Numbered from the stretch's first letter, positions 1 through 7,097 are shown. The stretch: DNA of 8,954 bases from JBCDCU01 sp039180865 (GCA_039180865.1 JBCDCZ010000183.1:1-8954); one strand, 5' to 3'. Numbers and translations: made by a program. Notes: generated by a model not told the origin, from the letters alone.

Positions 1-1
1 C

Positions 2-547
2 AAACAATTGCAGTATACGTGGCTCAGAAGCCTGATGGGCGCGTTTGCGCCGTTCAGTCAGGTGACGGCGGACGCTCTCGACTATGCCCTTACAGCACAT
101 GGTATTGAGAACCCGGGCCTGCGAGCAAACCTGCTTGAGGCCTATTACACACTCGATGCATATGACGACGTGGCGCCATGCCTCGACGCTCTGAAAGCAA
201 AAGGGTTTGCGACGGCGATCCTGTCGAACGGCTCACCGGATATGCTCGAGGCCGCAACAAAGTCAGCCGGTCTTGTTGATAAGCTCGATGCGGTGCTCTC
301 GGTAAACGATGTGGGTGTCAACAAGCCGGACCCCAAAGTTTATCAACTGGCGCTCAATCACTTCTCGATTGCCGCACAGGAAGTCTGTTTTGTATCCAAC
401 AATGCGTGGGATTCCCATGCAGGCGCCAATTTCGGTTATCAGGTTGCCCGCCTTGTGCGCTATGGAGCGCCGGCGGAAATGCTGCCCGGTGAACCCAAGA
501 TACTCATGACTGATCTAACGGGTCTTGCCGACGCATTGGAAAAGTAA
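2..547 (+). CDS. Haloacid dehalogenase, type II (L-2-haloacid dehalogenase family), 5'-truncated by the window edge
   Basis: HAD-superfamily hydrolase of the type II haloacid dehalogenase family, which hydrolyses L-2-haloalkanoic acids to D-2-hydroxy acids in the cytoplasm. The reading frame is open from the first full codon (AAA at 2-4) and begins KQLQYTWLRS, which matches an internal segment of the family. The true start and the nucleophile motif DxYGT therefore lie upstream of the window, and the TTG at 8 is not the start. Visible active-site elements are SNGSP (Ser codon 224-226), KPDPKVY (Lys codon 323-325, Tyr 341-343) and SNNAWD (395-412). The Ser-to-Lys and Lys-to-Ser distances, 33 and 24 residues, equal those of Ser118, Lys151 and Ser175 in the characterised enzyme L-DEX YL. 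Asn177 and Asp180 equivalents are also present. It ends 244 bp before the next gene, so it is probably a separate transcription unit. The family call is firm; dehalogenation activity is inferred. Confidence 0.9.
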   Translation, partial: KQLQYTWLRSLMGAFAPFSQVTADALDYALTAHGIENPGLRANLLEAYYTLDAYDDVAPCLDALKAKGFATAILSNGSPDMLEAATKSAGLVDKLDAVLSVNDVGVNKPDPKVYQLALNHFSIAAQEVCFVSNNAWDSHAGANFGYQVARLVRYGAPAEMLPGEPKILMTDLTGLADALEK

Positions 548-628
548 ACGCGAGATGAGCCCGACGCTTGACTGGCGCATTTTGTTGGACATGTAAAAAA
601 TGGATGCAGCAAGGCTCGACAAGCTGGG

Positions 629-634
629 TTGACA
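629..634 (+). promoter_or_regulatory. Candidate -35 element (TTGACA)
   Basis: A perfect TTGACA hexamer lies about 160 bp upstream of the acyl-CoA synthetase start. At spacings of 16-18 bp the -10 position falls inside the 645-662 palindrome, where the bases (around AAACGT) are a poor match to TATAAT. The -35 is seen directly. That it forms the operon promoter, repressed through the overlapping palindrome, is inference. Confidence 0.35.
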
Positions 635-644
635 TCGATAGTTT

Positions 645-662
645 AATGAACAAACGTTCATT
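645..662. promoter_or_regulatory. 18-bp palindrome, candidate repressor operator
   Basis: Perfect inverted repeat AATGAAC-AAAC-GTTCATT with two 7-bp arms and a 4-bp centre, in the non-coding gap before the acyl-CoA synthetase. The size and symmetry fit a dimeric repressor of the TetR type; TetR-family proteins commonly control fatty-acid and acyl-CoA genes. It starts 11 bp after a TTGACA hexamer, so a bound protein would cover the expected -10 region. No regulator gene is in the window, so the cognate protein is unknown. Confidence 0.5.
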
Positions 663-729
663 TCTGGCTCTGGGAGGGCGCCAGATGGCGATTGTGGCGC
701 ATGTCACGATGTGCAGCTTTCCGGGGATA

Positions 730-775
730 GCTAAAATACACGTCAAAGTGACGTGACGGGCGATTGCTAAAATCG
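730..775 (+). repeat. GCTAAAAT direct repeats around a CACGTCA inverted repeat
   Basis: GCTAAAAT occurs at 730-737 and again at 766-773, 36 bp apart. Between them lies the perfect inverted repeat CACGTCA-AAG-TGACGTG (739-755). The second copy is also inside a small inverted repeat, CGATT-N5-AATCG (761-775). Each direct repeat contains TAAAAT, which could serve as a -10 hexamer, but neither has a convincing -35 at 16-18 bp. The inverted repeat could be a second operator or a hairpin in the mRNA leader just before the ribosome binding site. Confidence 0.4.
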
Positions 776-780
776 TTGTG

Positions 781-785
781 GGAGG
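781..785 (+). promoter_or_regulatory. Strong ribosome binding site for the acyl-CoA synthetase
   Basis: GGAGG lies six bases before the ATG at 792 and supports that start over the ATG two codons downstream (798). Confidence 0.8.
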
Positions 786-791
786 AAAATT

Positions 792-2765
792 ATGGCAATG
801 ACAGCGGCTGCCTCTGCGCAGTCTGAAAACACGTTCCCGAAGCTATTGCTTCGAAATGCGAAGATCTGGTCGGAGCGGCCCGCTGTCCGTGAGAAACATC
901 TCGGAATTTGGCAAACCTGGACGTGGTCCCAGGTTCTCGACGAAGTGAAACCCTATTCAATGGGTCTTAAAGCGCTTGGCGTCGAGCGTGGCGACCGAAT
1001 TGCCATTATCGGTGACAACCGGCCCCGACTTTACTGGACGTTCGTTGCAGCCCAGGCAATCGGCGCGGTTCCCGTTCCAGTCTATCAGGACGCCGTCGCT
1101 GATGAGATGGTCTACGTTCTCGACCACGCAGAGGTGAAAATCGCGGTCGTTGAAAACCAGGAACAGGTCGATAAGATCCAGTCTATCCAGGGTCAACTTC
1201 CAAATCTCACTTCGATTGTTTATGACGAACCGCGCGGTCTTCGTGATTACGACCACAGCGCGCTTTTCAGTTTCGAAATGCTTCAGGAGAAGGGCCGTTC
1301 GGGGAGCTATTCCGAGACCGACTGGCTTGAGGATGTGGAGAAGGGTTCCGGCGACGAACCTTGCGTCATGCTCTACACTTCGGGCACGACAGGAAAGCCG
1401 AAAGGCGTCGTTCTCACCAATGACAATGTTCGCGTGAGTGCGGTCAATGCCTGCGCCTTCGACAATCTTACGCACAGCGACACGATCCTGTCCTACTTGC
1501 CCATGGCGTGGGTCGGGGACCACGTTTTCTCGTACGCTGAGAGCTACGTCGCCGGACTATGCATTGCGTGCCCGGAAAATCCGGAGACCATGCACCAGGA
1601 CATGATCGAGATCGGGCCGACGTTTTTCTTCGCGCCACCACGTGTCTTCGAAATCATGCGCACCAATGTGCAGATCCGCATGGATGATGCCGGTCGCCTG
1701 AAACAAAATATGGTCGATTACTTCCTCGGTGTTGCCCAGCGGGTCGGCGAAGACATTCTTGATGGGAAATCAGTGTCGTTTGGCGATAAATTCATGTATT
1801 CGGTCGGCCGTTTCCTGGTTTACGAACCGCTGAAGAACTCACTCGGTCTTTCCAATGTCCGCGTTGGATATACGGCTGGTGAGGCGATCGGGCCGGAAAT
1901 GTTCTCGTTCTACCGCTCGCTCGGCATCAACCTGAAGCAGCTCTACGGCCAGACCGAAGCAACGGTTTTCATCACCGTTCAGCCTGACGGTCAGGTGCGC
2001 CCCGATACAGTTGGTGTTCCGGCGCCTGACGTCGAAATCAAGATCGACGACAACGGAGAAGTTCTCTTCACTGGGCCGGGTGTCTTCAAGGAATATTACA
2101 AGAACGAAGAGGCGACGAATTCGACGAAAACCCAGGATGGTTGGGTCCATACCGGTGATGCCGGTTTCTTTGAGCCGGATGGCCAGTTGAAGATCATCGA
2201 CCGGGCAAAGGATGTCGGCAAACTGACAGACGGCAGCATGTTTGCGCCGAAATACATCGAGAACAAGTTGAAGTTCTTCTCCTTTATCAAGGAGGCTGTC
2301 GCAATCGGTCACGACCGCGAGTTTTCGACAGCGATGATCAACATCGATCTTCAGGCTGTCGGCAATTGGGCGGAGCGCCAAAACATCTCATATGCGAGCT
2401 ATCAGGAATTGGCGGGCCACCCGACCGTTTACGAGATGATCGGCAAAAATGTTGCCGAAGTGAATCGCCAGCTTTCGGAAGAACCCAACGTGGCGGGATC
2501 GCAAATCAAGCGTTTCCTCATCCTCCACAAAGAACTTGATGCCGATGATGGCGAACTCACACGGACACAAAAAGTGAGGCGTAGCTTCATTTTCGAACGC
2601 TATGCGCCGCTTATTGAAGCGCTTTATGACGGCTCAAAAGAAAAGTTCGTAGAGACTGAAGTGACGTTCGAAGACGGTCGCAGCGGCACCATCTCCGCAA
2701 CAGTCCGCATTGAGGATGTTGAGACCTTTGCGCTCAAAGCGCCGATGAAGGAGGCCGCGGAATGA
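792..2765 (+). CDS. Long-chain-type acyl-CoA synthetase (AMP-forming), FadD15-like
   Basis: Adenylate-forming enzyme of 657 residues that should activate a carboxylic acid with ATP to an acyl-AMP and then to an acyl-CoA in the cytoplasm. Core motifs are intact: P-loop TSGTTGKPKG (196-205), YGQTE (385-389), DGWVHTGD (449-456) and IIDRAKD (468-474). Near the C-terminus LTRTQKVRR carries the likely catalytic Lys594, in the form used by long-chain/bubblegum-type synthetases rather than short-chain ones. Length is in the usual range for that group (about 600-660). The N-terminus has no signal peptide. The ATG is preceded by GGAGG at ideal spacing. The stop overlaps the next start (ATGA at 2762-2765), so translation is probably coupled to the LivG-type ATPase. 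This physical link to an importer suggests it acts on the imported acid. Chain length or aromatic preference cannot be read; it could be a fatty-acid or an aryl-acid ligase. Confidence 0.9.
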   Translation: MAMTAAASAQSENTFPKLLLRNAKIWSERPAVREKHLGIWQTWTWSQVLDEVKPYSMGLKALGVERGDRIAIIGDNRPRLYWTFVAAQAIGAVPVPVYQDAVADEMVYVLDHAEVKIAVVENQEQVDKIQSIQGQLPNLTSIVYDEPRGLRDYDHSALFSFEMLQEKGRSGSYSETDWLEDVEKGSGDEPCVMLYTSGTTGKPKGVVLTNDNVRVSAVNACAFDNLTHSDTILSYLPMAWVGDHVFSYAESYVAGLCIACPENPETMHQDMIEIGPTFFFAPPRVFEIMRTNVQIRMDDAGRLKQNMVDYFLGVAQRVGEDILDGKSVSFGDKFMYSVGRFLVYEPLKNSLGLSNVRVGYTAGEAIGPEMFSFYRSLGINLKQLYGQTEATVFITVQPDGQVRPDTVGVPAPDVEIKIDDNGEVLFTGPGVFKEYYKNEEATNSTKTQDGWVHTGDAGFFEPDGQLKIIDRAKDVGKLTDGSMFAPKYIENKLKFFSFIKEAVAIGHDREFSTAMINIDLQAVGNWAERQNISYASYQELAGHPTVYEMIGKNVAEVNRQLSEEPNVAGSQIKRFLILHKELDADDGELTRTQKVRRSFIFERYAPLIEALYDGSKEKFVETEVTFEDGRSGTISATVRIEDVETFALKAPMKEAAE

Positions 2766-3580
2766 ACGTCCAGCAGCAACCCGCAGATCTTGAGGCCGAA
2801 GGCCGGATCAAGAACCGTGTCCTCCTCGACATTGAGGACATCTCACTGTCCTTTGGTGGCGTGAAGGCAATCCAGAACGTGAGCTTTAACGTCATGCAGG
2901 GCGAGATTCGCGCAATCATCGGTCCGAATGGTGCCGGTAAGACGTCGATGCTCAACGTGATCAACGGGTTTTATCACCCGCAGGAAGGCTCGATTACCTT
3001 CAACGGCAACAAGCGAAATGAAATGCGGCCTTATGTTGCCGCAACCCAGGGTATCGCGCGCACCTTCCAAAACGTTGCGCTCTTCCGGGGCATGTCGACC
3101 CTCGACAACATTATGGCTGGCCGGATGCTGAAGATGAAGAAATCCTTCGTCCATCACCTCTGGTATTACGGCTCGGCGAAGAAGGAAGAACTCGAACATC
3201 GCGAGTTCGTCGAAGAGATCATCGATTTCCTGGAAATCCAATCAATCCGCCGCACGCCTGTGGGCCGTCTTCCCTACGGTCTGCAAAAGCGTGTGGAGCT
3301 TGGCCGTGCCCTTGCGATGGAACCGACATTGCTCCTACTCGATGAGCCAATGGCCGGTATGAACCTCGAAGAGAAAATGGACATGTCGCGGTTCATCATT
3401 GATGTGAATGAACAATTCGGCACGACAATCACGCTGATCGAACACGATATGGGCGTGGTCATGGATCTATCCGACCGTGTCGTCGTTTTGAACTACGGCC
3501 AGAAAATTGCCGATGGCACGCCTGCGGAAGTGAAAGCGAACCAGGACGTAGTCGACGCTTACCTTGGCGTGTCGCACTAG
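2762..3580 (+). CDS. livG: ABC transporter ATP-binding protein, LivG type
   Basis: One of the two ATPases of a branched-chain-amino-acid-type (HAAT) importer; it sits on the cytoplasmic face of the permease pair and hydrolyses ATP to drive uptake. It has 272 residues. Walker A is GPNGAGKT (54-61), Walker B is LLLLDEP with Asp194-Glu195, and the switch His228 is in LIEHDM. The ABC signature is degenerate: LPYGLQKR (170-177) instead of LSGGQ. LivG proteins often carry a YG(Q)QRR-like form, so this need not mean loss of function. About 20 residues precede the first conserved strand, slightly more than in E. coli LivG. The start overlaps the previous stop by 4 bp and has AAGGAGG (2748-2754) seven bases upstream. 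The symbol is given at family level; the substrate need not be Leu/Ile/Val. Confidence 0.92.
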   Translation: MNVQQQPADLEAEGRIKNRVLLDIEDISLSFGGVKAIQNVSFNVMQGEIRAIIGPNGAGKTSMLNVINGFYHPQEGSITFNGNKRNEMRPYVAATQGIARTFQNVALFRGMSTLDNIMAGRMLKMKKSFVHHLWYYGSAKKEELEHREFVEEIIDFLEIQSIRRTPVGRLPYGLQKRVELGRALAMEPTLLLLDEPMAGMNLEEKMDMSRFIIDVNEQFGTTITLIEHDMGVVMDLSDRVVVLNYGQKIADGTPAEVKANQDVVDAYLGVSH

Positions 3581-3589
3581 GAGACGGAT

Positions 3590-4549
3590 ATGGGTGAAAT
3601 TCTTTACAACATCTTTGCCGATCCGTTCGTCCAGATGGTCGCACTTCCTGACTTCTTCGTCCAGGTTCTCTGGGAGGGCTTCGTTTCCGGGATCCTCTAT
3701 TCGCTGATTGCGCTCGGTTTCGTCCTGATCTTCAAGGCATCGGGCGTCTTTAACTTCGCTCAGGGCATCATGGTGGTGTTCTCTGCGCTCACACTGGTTG
3801 GTCTCTTCGCCTTCGGAATTCCAGCCTATGTGGCGCTCCTTATCACCATCGGAATTATGCTTTTGTTGGCGATCAGCGTTGAACGCCTCGTGCTGAGGCC
3901 GCTCGTCAACCAGCCTGAAATCATCCTGTTCATGGCGACGATCGGTTTGACGGAAGTGCTTGTTGGAACCGGCGAACTGATCTTCGGCGGTGAACCAAAA
4001 ACCATGATCAGTAAAGAGCTTGGACTGCCATCCGGTGCGATTGACGTGGAGATGCTCGGCGGTTTCGTGACCTTCCAGAACATCGATATCGCAGCCGCGG
4101 TCATCGCAATCATCATGGTTGCTTCACTCGCGTTCTTCTTCAACAAAACGACAATCGGCCGTGCTCTGCGCGCCGTTGCCGACGATCACCAGGCCGCTCT
4201 TTCGGTTGGGATTTCTCTCAATCAGATTTGGGTGATTGTCTGGTTCGCGGCGGGCGTTGTGGCTCTCACAACCGGGATTATGTGGGGCGCGCGATCTGAT
4301 GTGAGTTTCGCACTTGAGATCATTGCACTCAAAGCGCTTCCCGTTTTGATTTTGGGCGGGTTTACATCCATTCCGGGTGCCATTCTTGGTGGCCTTATCA
4401 TTGGCATTGGCGAGAAAATCGGCGAGATCTACTGGGGTCCGCTGGTCGGCGGTGGCATTGAAAGCTGGCTTGCCTATTTCATCGCGCTTCTCTTCCTGTT
4501 GTTCAGACCGCAGGGTCTGTTCGGCGAGAAGATCATCGAACGAATTTAG
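3590..4549 (+). CDS. livH: ABC transporter permease, LivH type
   Basis: Inner-membrane permease subunit of 319 residues that pairs with the LivM-type protein to form the translocation path. Hydrophobic segments run through the whole protein (about eight). Family hallmarks are the NFAQG motif (55-59) at the end of the first helical hairpin, the cytoplasmic GRALRAVADDHQAALSVGI loop that should contact the ATPase, and the late LKALPVLILGGFTSIPGA segment. Roughly 25 residues precede the first strong membrane helix. The ATG is nine bases after the LivG stop. Its Shine-Dalgarno (GGAG, 3580-3583) overlaps that stop codon, which fits tight co-translation. Family assignment is secure; substrate is unknown. 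Confidence 0.92.
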   Translation: MGEILYNIFADPFVQMVALPDFFVQVLWEGFVSGILYSLIALGFVLIFKASGVFNFAQGIMVVFSALTLVGLFAFGIPAYVALLITIGIMLLLAISVERLVLRPLVNQPEIILFMATIGLTEVLVGTGELIFGGEPKTMISKELGLPSGAIDVEMLGGFVTFQNIDIAAAVIAIIMVASLAFFFNKTTIGRALRAVADDHQAALSVGISLNQIWVIVWFAAGVVALTTGIMWGARSDVSFALEIIALKALPVLILGGFTSIPGAILGGLIIGIGEKIGEIYWGPLVGGGIESWLAYFIALLFLLFRPQGLFGEKIIERI

Positions 4550-4562
4550 AGGGGACTGAACC

Positions 4563-5639
4563 ATGTTTTACCGCGAAGTTGGTCAGTTCAAGAGCACGTA
4601 CGCTGCCGATCAGCAGGTTTTCCGCGTCACGCAGGACCGGTTTGCAATCATTGCGATGCTGGCGGTCGCCTATCTCGTTCTTCCTTTTGTCATGAACGAT
4701 TTCTGGATGAATTCGATCATGATCCCGTTTTTGGTTTTTTCGCTCGCGGCGATTGGCCTTAATATTGTGACGGGATTTACCGGGCTTTTGTCACTTGGTA
4801 CCGGAGGGTTCATGGGAGTAGGGGCCTATGCTGCCTACAAGCTCACCACCTATTTTCCGGACGTCAACATCATCGTCATTATCTTGTCGGCGGGGGCGTT
4901 CTCGGCCCTTATCGGGATCTTCTTTGGCCTGCCTTCCCTGCGCATCAAGGGTTTTTATCTGGCGGTTGCGACCCTCGCCGCTCAATTCTTTCTCGAATGG
5001 TCGTTCATCCGAGTAGAGTGGCTCTACAATTATAATCCGTCGGGTGCGATTGAGGTTCCGACACGCGAGGTTGCAGGTGTAGCCATCACCGGTCCAACCG
5101 CCGAACCGATCCATCGCTATCTGGTGGCGCTCACAATTGTCGTGTTCTTGACTTGGATCGCCAACAACGTGCTGAGGGGACGGGTTGGGCGAACATGGAT
5201 GGCGATCCGCGATATGGATATTGCGGCAGAACTCATCGGCATCAGGCTTCTGCCCAACAAGCTGCTCGCTTTTGCTTTCTCATCCTACTATTGCGGTGTT
5301 GCTGGTGCGATGATGGTCTTCCTGTGGCTGGGTGCTGCGGAGGTCGAAAGCTTCGACATCAACGTTTCGTTTCAGGTCTTGTTTATGGTGATCATTGGCG
5401 GGCTTGGCAGTCTTTCGGGTTGCTTTATGGGTGCTGCATTGATCTGGATTTTGCCGATCCTGATCCGCGCGTTCCCCGGTGTTGTCGGCTTTGATATCGG
5501 AGCGGCGACCGTGGAGCACATTCAGTTCATCATTGTCGGATCGCTCATCATCTTCTTTCTGATCGTGGAACCCGCCGGCCTTGCAAGGCTATGGCAGGTG
5601 GCGCGACAGAAGTTGCGAACTTGGCCCTTCCCCTATTAG
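4563..5639 (+). CDS. livM: ABC transporter permease, LivM type
   Basis: Second inner-membrane permease subunit, 358 residues with multiple hydrophobic helices. The LivM hallmark LSLGTGGFMGVGAYAAY starts near residue 76. It is followed by GFYLAVATLAAQ, a cytoplasmic coupling loop WMAIRDMDIAAELIGI and the late VIIGGLGSLSGCFMGAALI segment. An N-terminal stretch of about 25 polar residues comes before the first helix, as in many LivM proteins. The start at 4563 is 13 bp after the LivH stop, with GAGGGG (4549-4554) as a purine-rich Shine-Dalgarno. The stop codon lies in the loop of a stable hairpin (5624-5647). It should dimerise with the LivH-type protein and bind the LivG/LivF ATPases. Confidence 0.92.
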   Translation: MFYREVGQFKSTYAADQQVFRVTQDRFAIIAMLAVAYLVLPFVMNDFWMNSIMIPFLVFSLAAIGLNIVTGFTGLLSLGTGGFMGVGAYAAYKLTTYFPDVNIIVIILSAGAFSALIGIFFGLPSLRIKGFYLAVATLAAQFFLEWSFIRVEWLYNYNPSGAIEVPTREVAGVAITGPTAEPIHRYLVALTIVVFLTWIANNVLRGRVGRTWMAIRDMDIAAELIGIRLLPNKLLAFAFSSYYCGVAGAMMVFLWLGAAEVESFDINVSFQVLFMVIIGGLGSLSGCFMGAALIWILPILIRAFPGVVGFDIGAATVEHIQFIIVGSLIIFFLIVEPAGLARLWQVARQKLRTWPFPY

Positions 5640-5647
5640 GGAGGGGC
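5624..5647 (+). other. RNA hairpin enclosing the livM stop codon
   Basis: GCCCTTCCC (5624-5632) pairs with GGGAGGGGC (5639-5647): nine pairs including one G-U, with a six-base loop CTATTA. Most of the stop codon (TAG 5637-5639) is in the loop. No T-run follows, so it is not a classical terminator. It may stabilise or delimit the mRNA between the permease and binding-protein genes. Confidence 0.5.
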
Positions 5648-5652
5648 ATAAG

Positions 5653-5693
5653 CAATTGGTTTGACAAGCAGTGTAAGTGTCGTTCCAATTGGT
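5653..5693 (+). promoter_or_regulatory. Candidate internal promoter with CAATTGGT direct repeats
   Basis: A perfect TTGACA (5661-5666) is followed at 17 bp by TCCAAT (5684-5689), a moderate -10. CAATTGGT occurs at 5653-5660, abutting the -35, and at 5686-5693, overlapping the -10. The two copies are 33 bp apart, about three helical turns, so they could be paired regulator sites. This lies upstream of the binding-protein gene, which often needs higher expression than the permeases. The elements are seen; promoter function is inference. Confidence 0.4.
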
Positions 5694-5717
5694 AGTTATC
5701 TTGTAAGTCTCATCGAA

Positions 5718-5724
5718 GGGAGGA
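5718..5724 (+). promoter_or_regulatory. Ribosome binding site that fixes the binding-protein start
   Basis: GGGAGGA lies eight bases before the ATG at 5733. It selects that start over the in-frame TTG at 5661, which would put 24 extra residues before the signal peptide. Confidence 0.8.
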
Positions 5725-5732
5725 AAAAGCCG

Positions 5733-7052
5733 ATGAACTTTAAGAACTTCATGGTCGGGGCAGCAGTGGCGACAGGCATGCTTGCCGGTGCCGCAGTTCC
5801 TGTCCAGGCAGACGACGGTATCTATGTTCCGCTTCTGACATACCGTACCGGCCCGTTTGCCGGCTCCGGTATTCCGATTGCCAACGGCATGAGTGATTAT
5901 CTCAAGATGATCAATGAGCGCGACGGTGGCGTGAACGGCGTCAAGCTGATCGTTGAGGAATGCGAAACCAGCTACAACGCGCAAAAAGGTGTTGAGTGCT
6001 ACGAAGCCACAAAGGGTAATGGCGCTATCGTCTACAACCCTTACTCAACCGGTATTACGCTTCAGTTGATCCCGAAAGCCGGCGTTGACAAAATTCCGGT
6101 GCTTTCAATGGGCTATGGCCTTTCAGCTGCGGCTGTCGGCGAAAAGTTCCCATGGATCTTCAACTTCCCGGCAACCTACTGGGACCAGGCATCAGCCATC
6201 CTGAAGTACATCGGCAGCCGTGAAGGCGGTGATCTCGAAGCCCTGAAAGGCAAGAAGATTGGCTTCATATATCTCGACGTGGGTTATGGTAAAGAGCCAA
6301 TCCCGCTTCTTGAGAAGCTCTCCGCACAATTCGGCTTTGAGCTTGTTCTGATCCCGGTCGGCGTGAAGGAAATGCAATCTCAGTCTTCACACTGGCTGAC
6401 GGTTCGCCGCGAACGTCCTGACTGGATGATCATGTGGGGCTGGGGTGCGATGAACCCGACAGCTGTTAAAGAAGCGGCCAAGGTTCGTTTCCCGATGGAT
6501 CGTTTTGTTGGCGTCTGGTGGTCAGGCTCTGACGATGATGCACGTCCTGCAGGCGATGCCGCGAAAGGCTATCTGTCAGCAAACTTCCACGGCACGGGTG
6601 CCGATTATCCGGTCATGCAGGACATCCTGAAGCATGTCGTTAAGCCGGGTCTTTCCAAAGTTGCTGATGAGAGCAAAGTCGGCGAGAACTTCTACAACCG
6701 TGGCGTTTTCAATGCTGCGATCATCGTGGAAGGCATCAAGAAAGCACAGGAACTTACCGGTAAGAAAGTGATCAACGGCGAAGACATGCGTCTTGGTCTT
6801 GAGAACCTCGATATGTCGGCTGAGTATCTGGAATCGATCGGCTTCGGCGGTTTCACCAATCCGGTGAAAATTACCTGTAGCGACCATTCCGGCAGCCACG
6901 CGATCTACATTCAGCAGTGGAACGGCACTGGTTGGGACCGTGTGTCTGATTGGATTGAACCGAAATCGGAAGTCGTGCGTCCGCTCCTCGAAGAAGCAGC
7001 GAACGACTACGTTTCACAGCAATCCGGTTGGGAAACCCAGTCCTGCGGCTAA
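5733..7052 (+). CDS. Periplasmic substrate-binding protein of a Liv/HAAT-type ABC importer
   Basis: Type I periplasmic binding protein (Leu/Ile/Val-binding fold) of 439 residues that delivers the substrate to the LivHM permease. Residues 1-26 form a clear signal peptide: short Lys-containing n-region, Ala/Gly/Val-rich core and cleavage after PVQA, giving mature DDGIY. The fold signature starts at once with PLLTYRTGPFAGSGIPIANG, then a sheet-helix pattern and NPYSTGITLQLIPKAG. The mature protein (about 413 residues) is longer than E. coli LivJ/LivK (about 345), which fits the divergent members that accompany acyl-CoA ligases. Four cysteines remain after cleavage (ECE and ECY near the N-terminus, ITC and SCG at the C-terminus), possibly two disulfides. 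The longer frame from TTG 5661 has no Shine-Dalgarno and would bury the signal peptide. A possible promoter lies just upstream and a hairpin just downstream. Substrate unknown; an organic acid is favoured by the neighbours. Confidence 0.9.
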   Translation: MNFKNFMVGAAVATGMLAGAAVPVQADDGIYVPLLTYRTGPFAGSGIPIANGMSDYLKMINERDGGVNGVKLIVEECETSYNAQKGVECYEATKGNGAIVYNPYSTGITLQLIPKAGVDKIPVLSMGYGLSAAAVGEKFPWIFNFPATYWDQASAILKYIGSREGGDLEALKGKKIGFIYLDVGYGKEPIPLLEKLSAQFGFELVLIPVGVKEMQSQSSHWLTVRRERPDWMIMWGWGAMNPTAVKEAAKVRFPMDRFVGVWWSGSDDDARPAGDAAKGYLSANFHGTGADYPVMQDILKHVVKPGLSKVADESKVGENFYNRGVFNAAIIVEGIKKAQELTGKKVINGEDMRLGLENLDMSAEYLESIGFGGFTNPVKITCSDHSGSHAIYIQQWNGTGWDRVSDWIEPKSEVVRPLLEEAANDYVSQQSGWETQSCG

Positions 7053-7070
7053 GGCCTGCAACACAACTCT

Positions 7071-7097
7071 GGAGAGCGGCGCGGCCGCTCTCCTTTT
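7071..7097 (+). terminator. GC-rich hairpin with short T-run after the binding-protein gene
   Basis: GGAGAGCGGC (7071-7080) and GCCGCTCTCC (7084-7093) form a perfect 10-bp stem with a three-base GCG loop, followed by TTTT (7094-7097). It has the form of a rho-independent terminator with a short U-tract. As the transporter's second ATPase follows on the same strand, it probably acts as a partial terminator or as a 3' stabiliser that raises binding-protein mRNA over its neighbours. Confidence 0.7.

Noticed and set aside
555..583. Imperfect hairpin ATGAGCC/GGCGCAT followed by TTTT after the dehalogenase stop
   Set aside because: Seven-pair stem with an internal mismatch and a 12-base loop; too weak to call a terminator.
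504..756. Small open frames on both strands between the dehalogenase and the acyl-CoA synthetase (62 aa on +, 80 aa on -)
   Set aside because: No recognisable domain and no convincing ribosome binding site. The minus-strand frame overlaps the dehalogenase end, and both cross the palindromic regulatory sites. They look like chance frames.
957..1523. 188-aa frame on the minus strand inside the acyl-CoA synthetase gene
   Set aside because: It is antisense to a gene with all its family motifs in frame, and has no recognisable domain of its own.
5661..5732. Extended start (TTG 5661) for the binding protein
   Set aside because: It lacks a Shine-Dalgarno, would place 24 residues before a well-formed signal peptide, and overlaps the putative promoter. 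ATG 5733 has GGGAGGA at good spacing.
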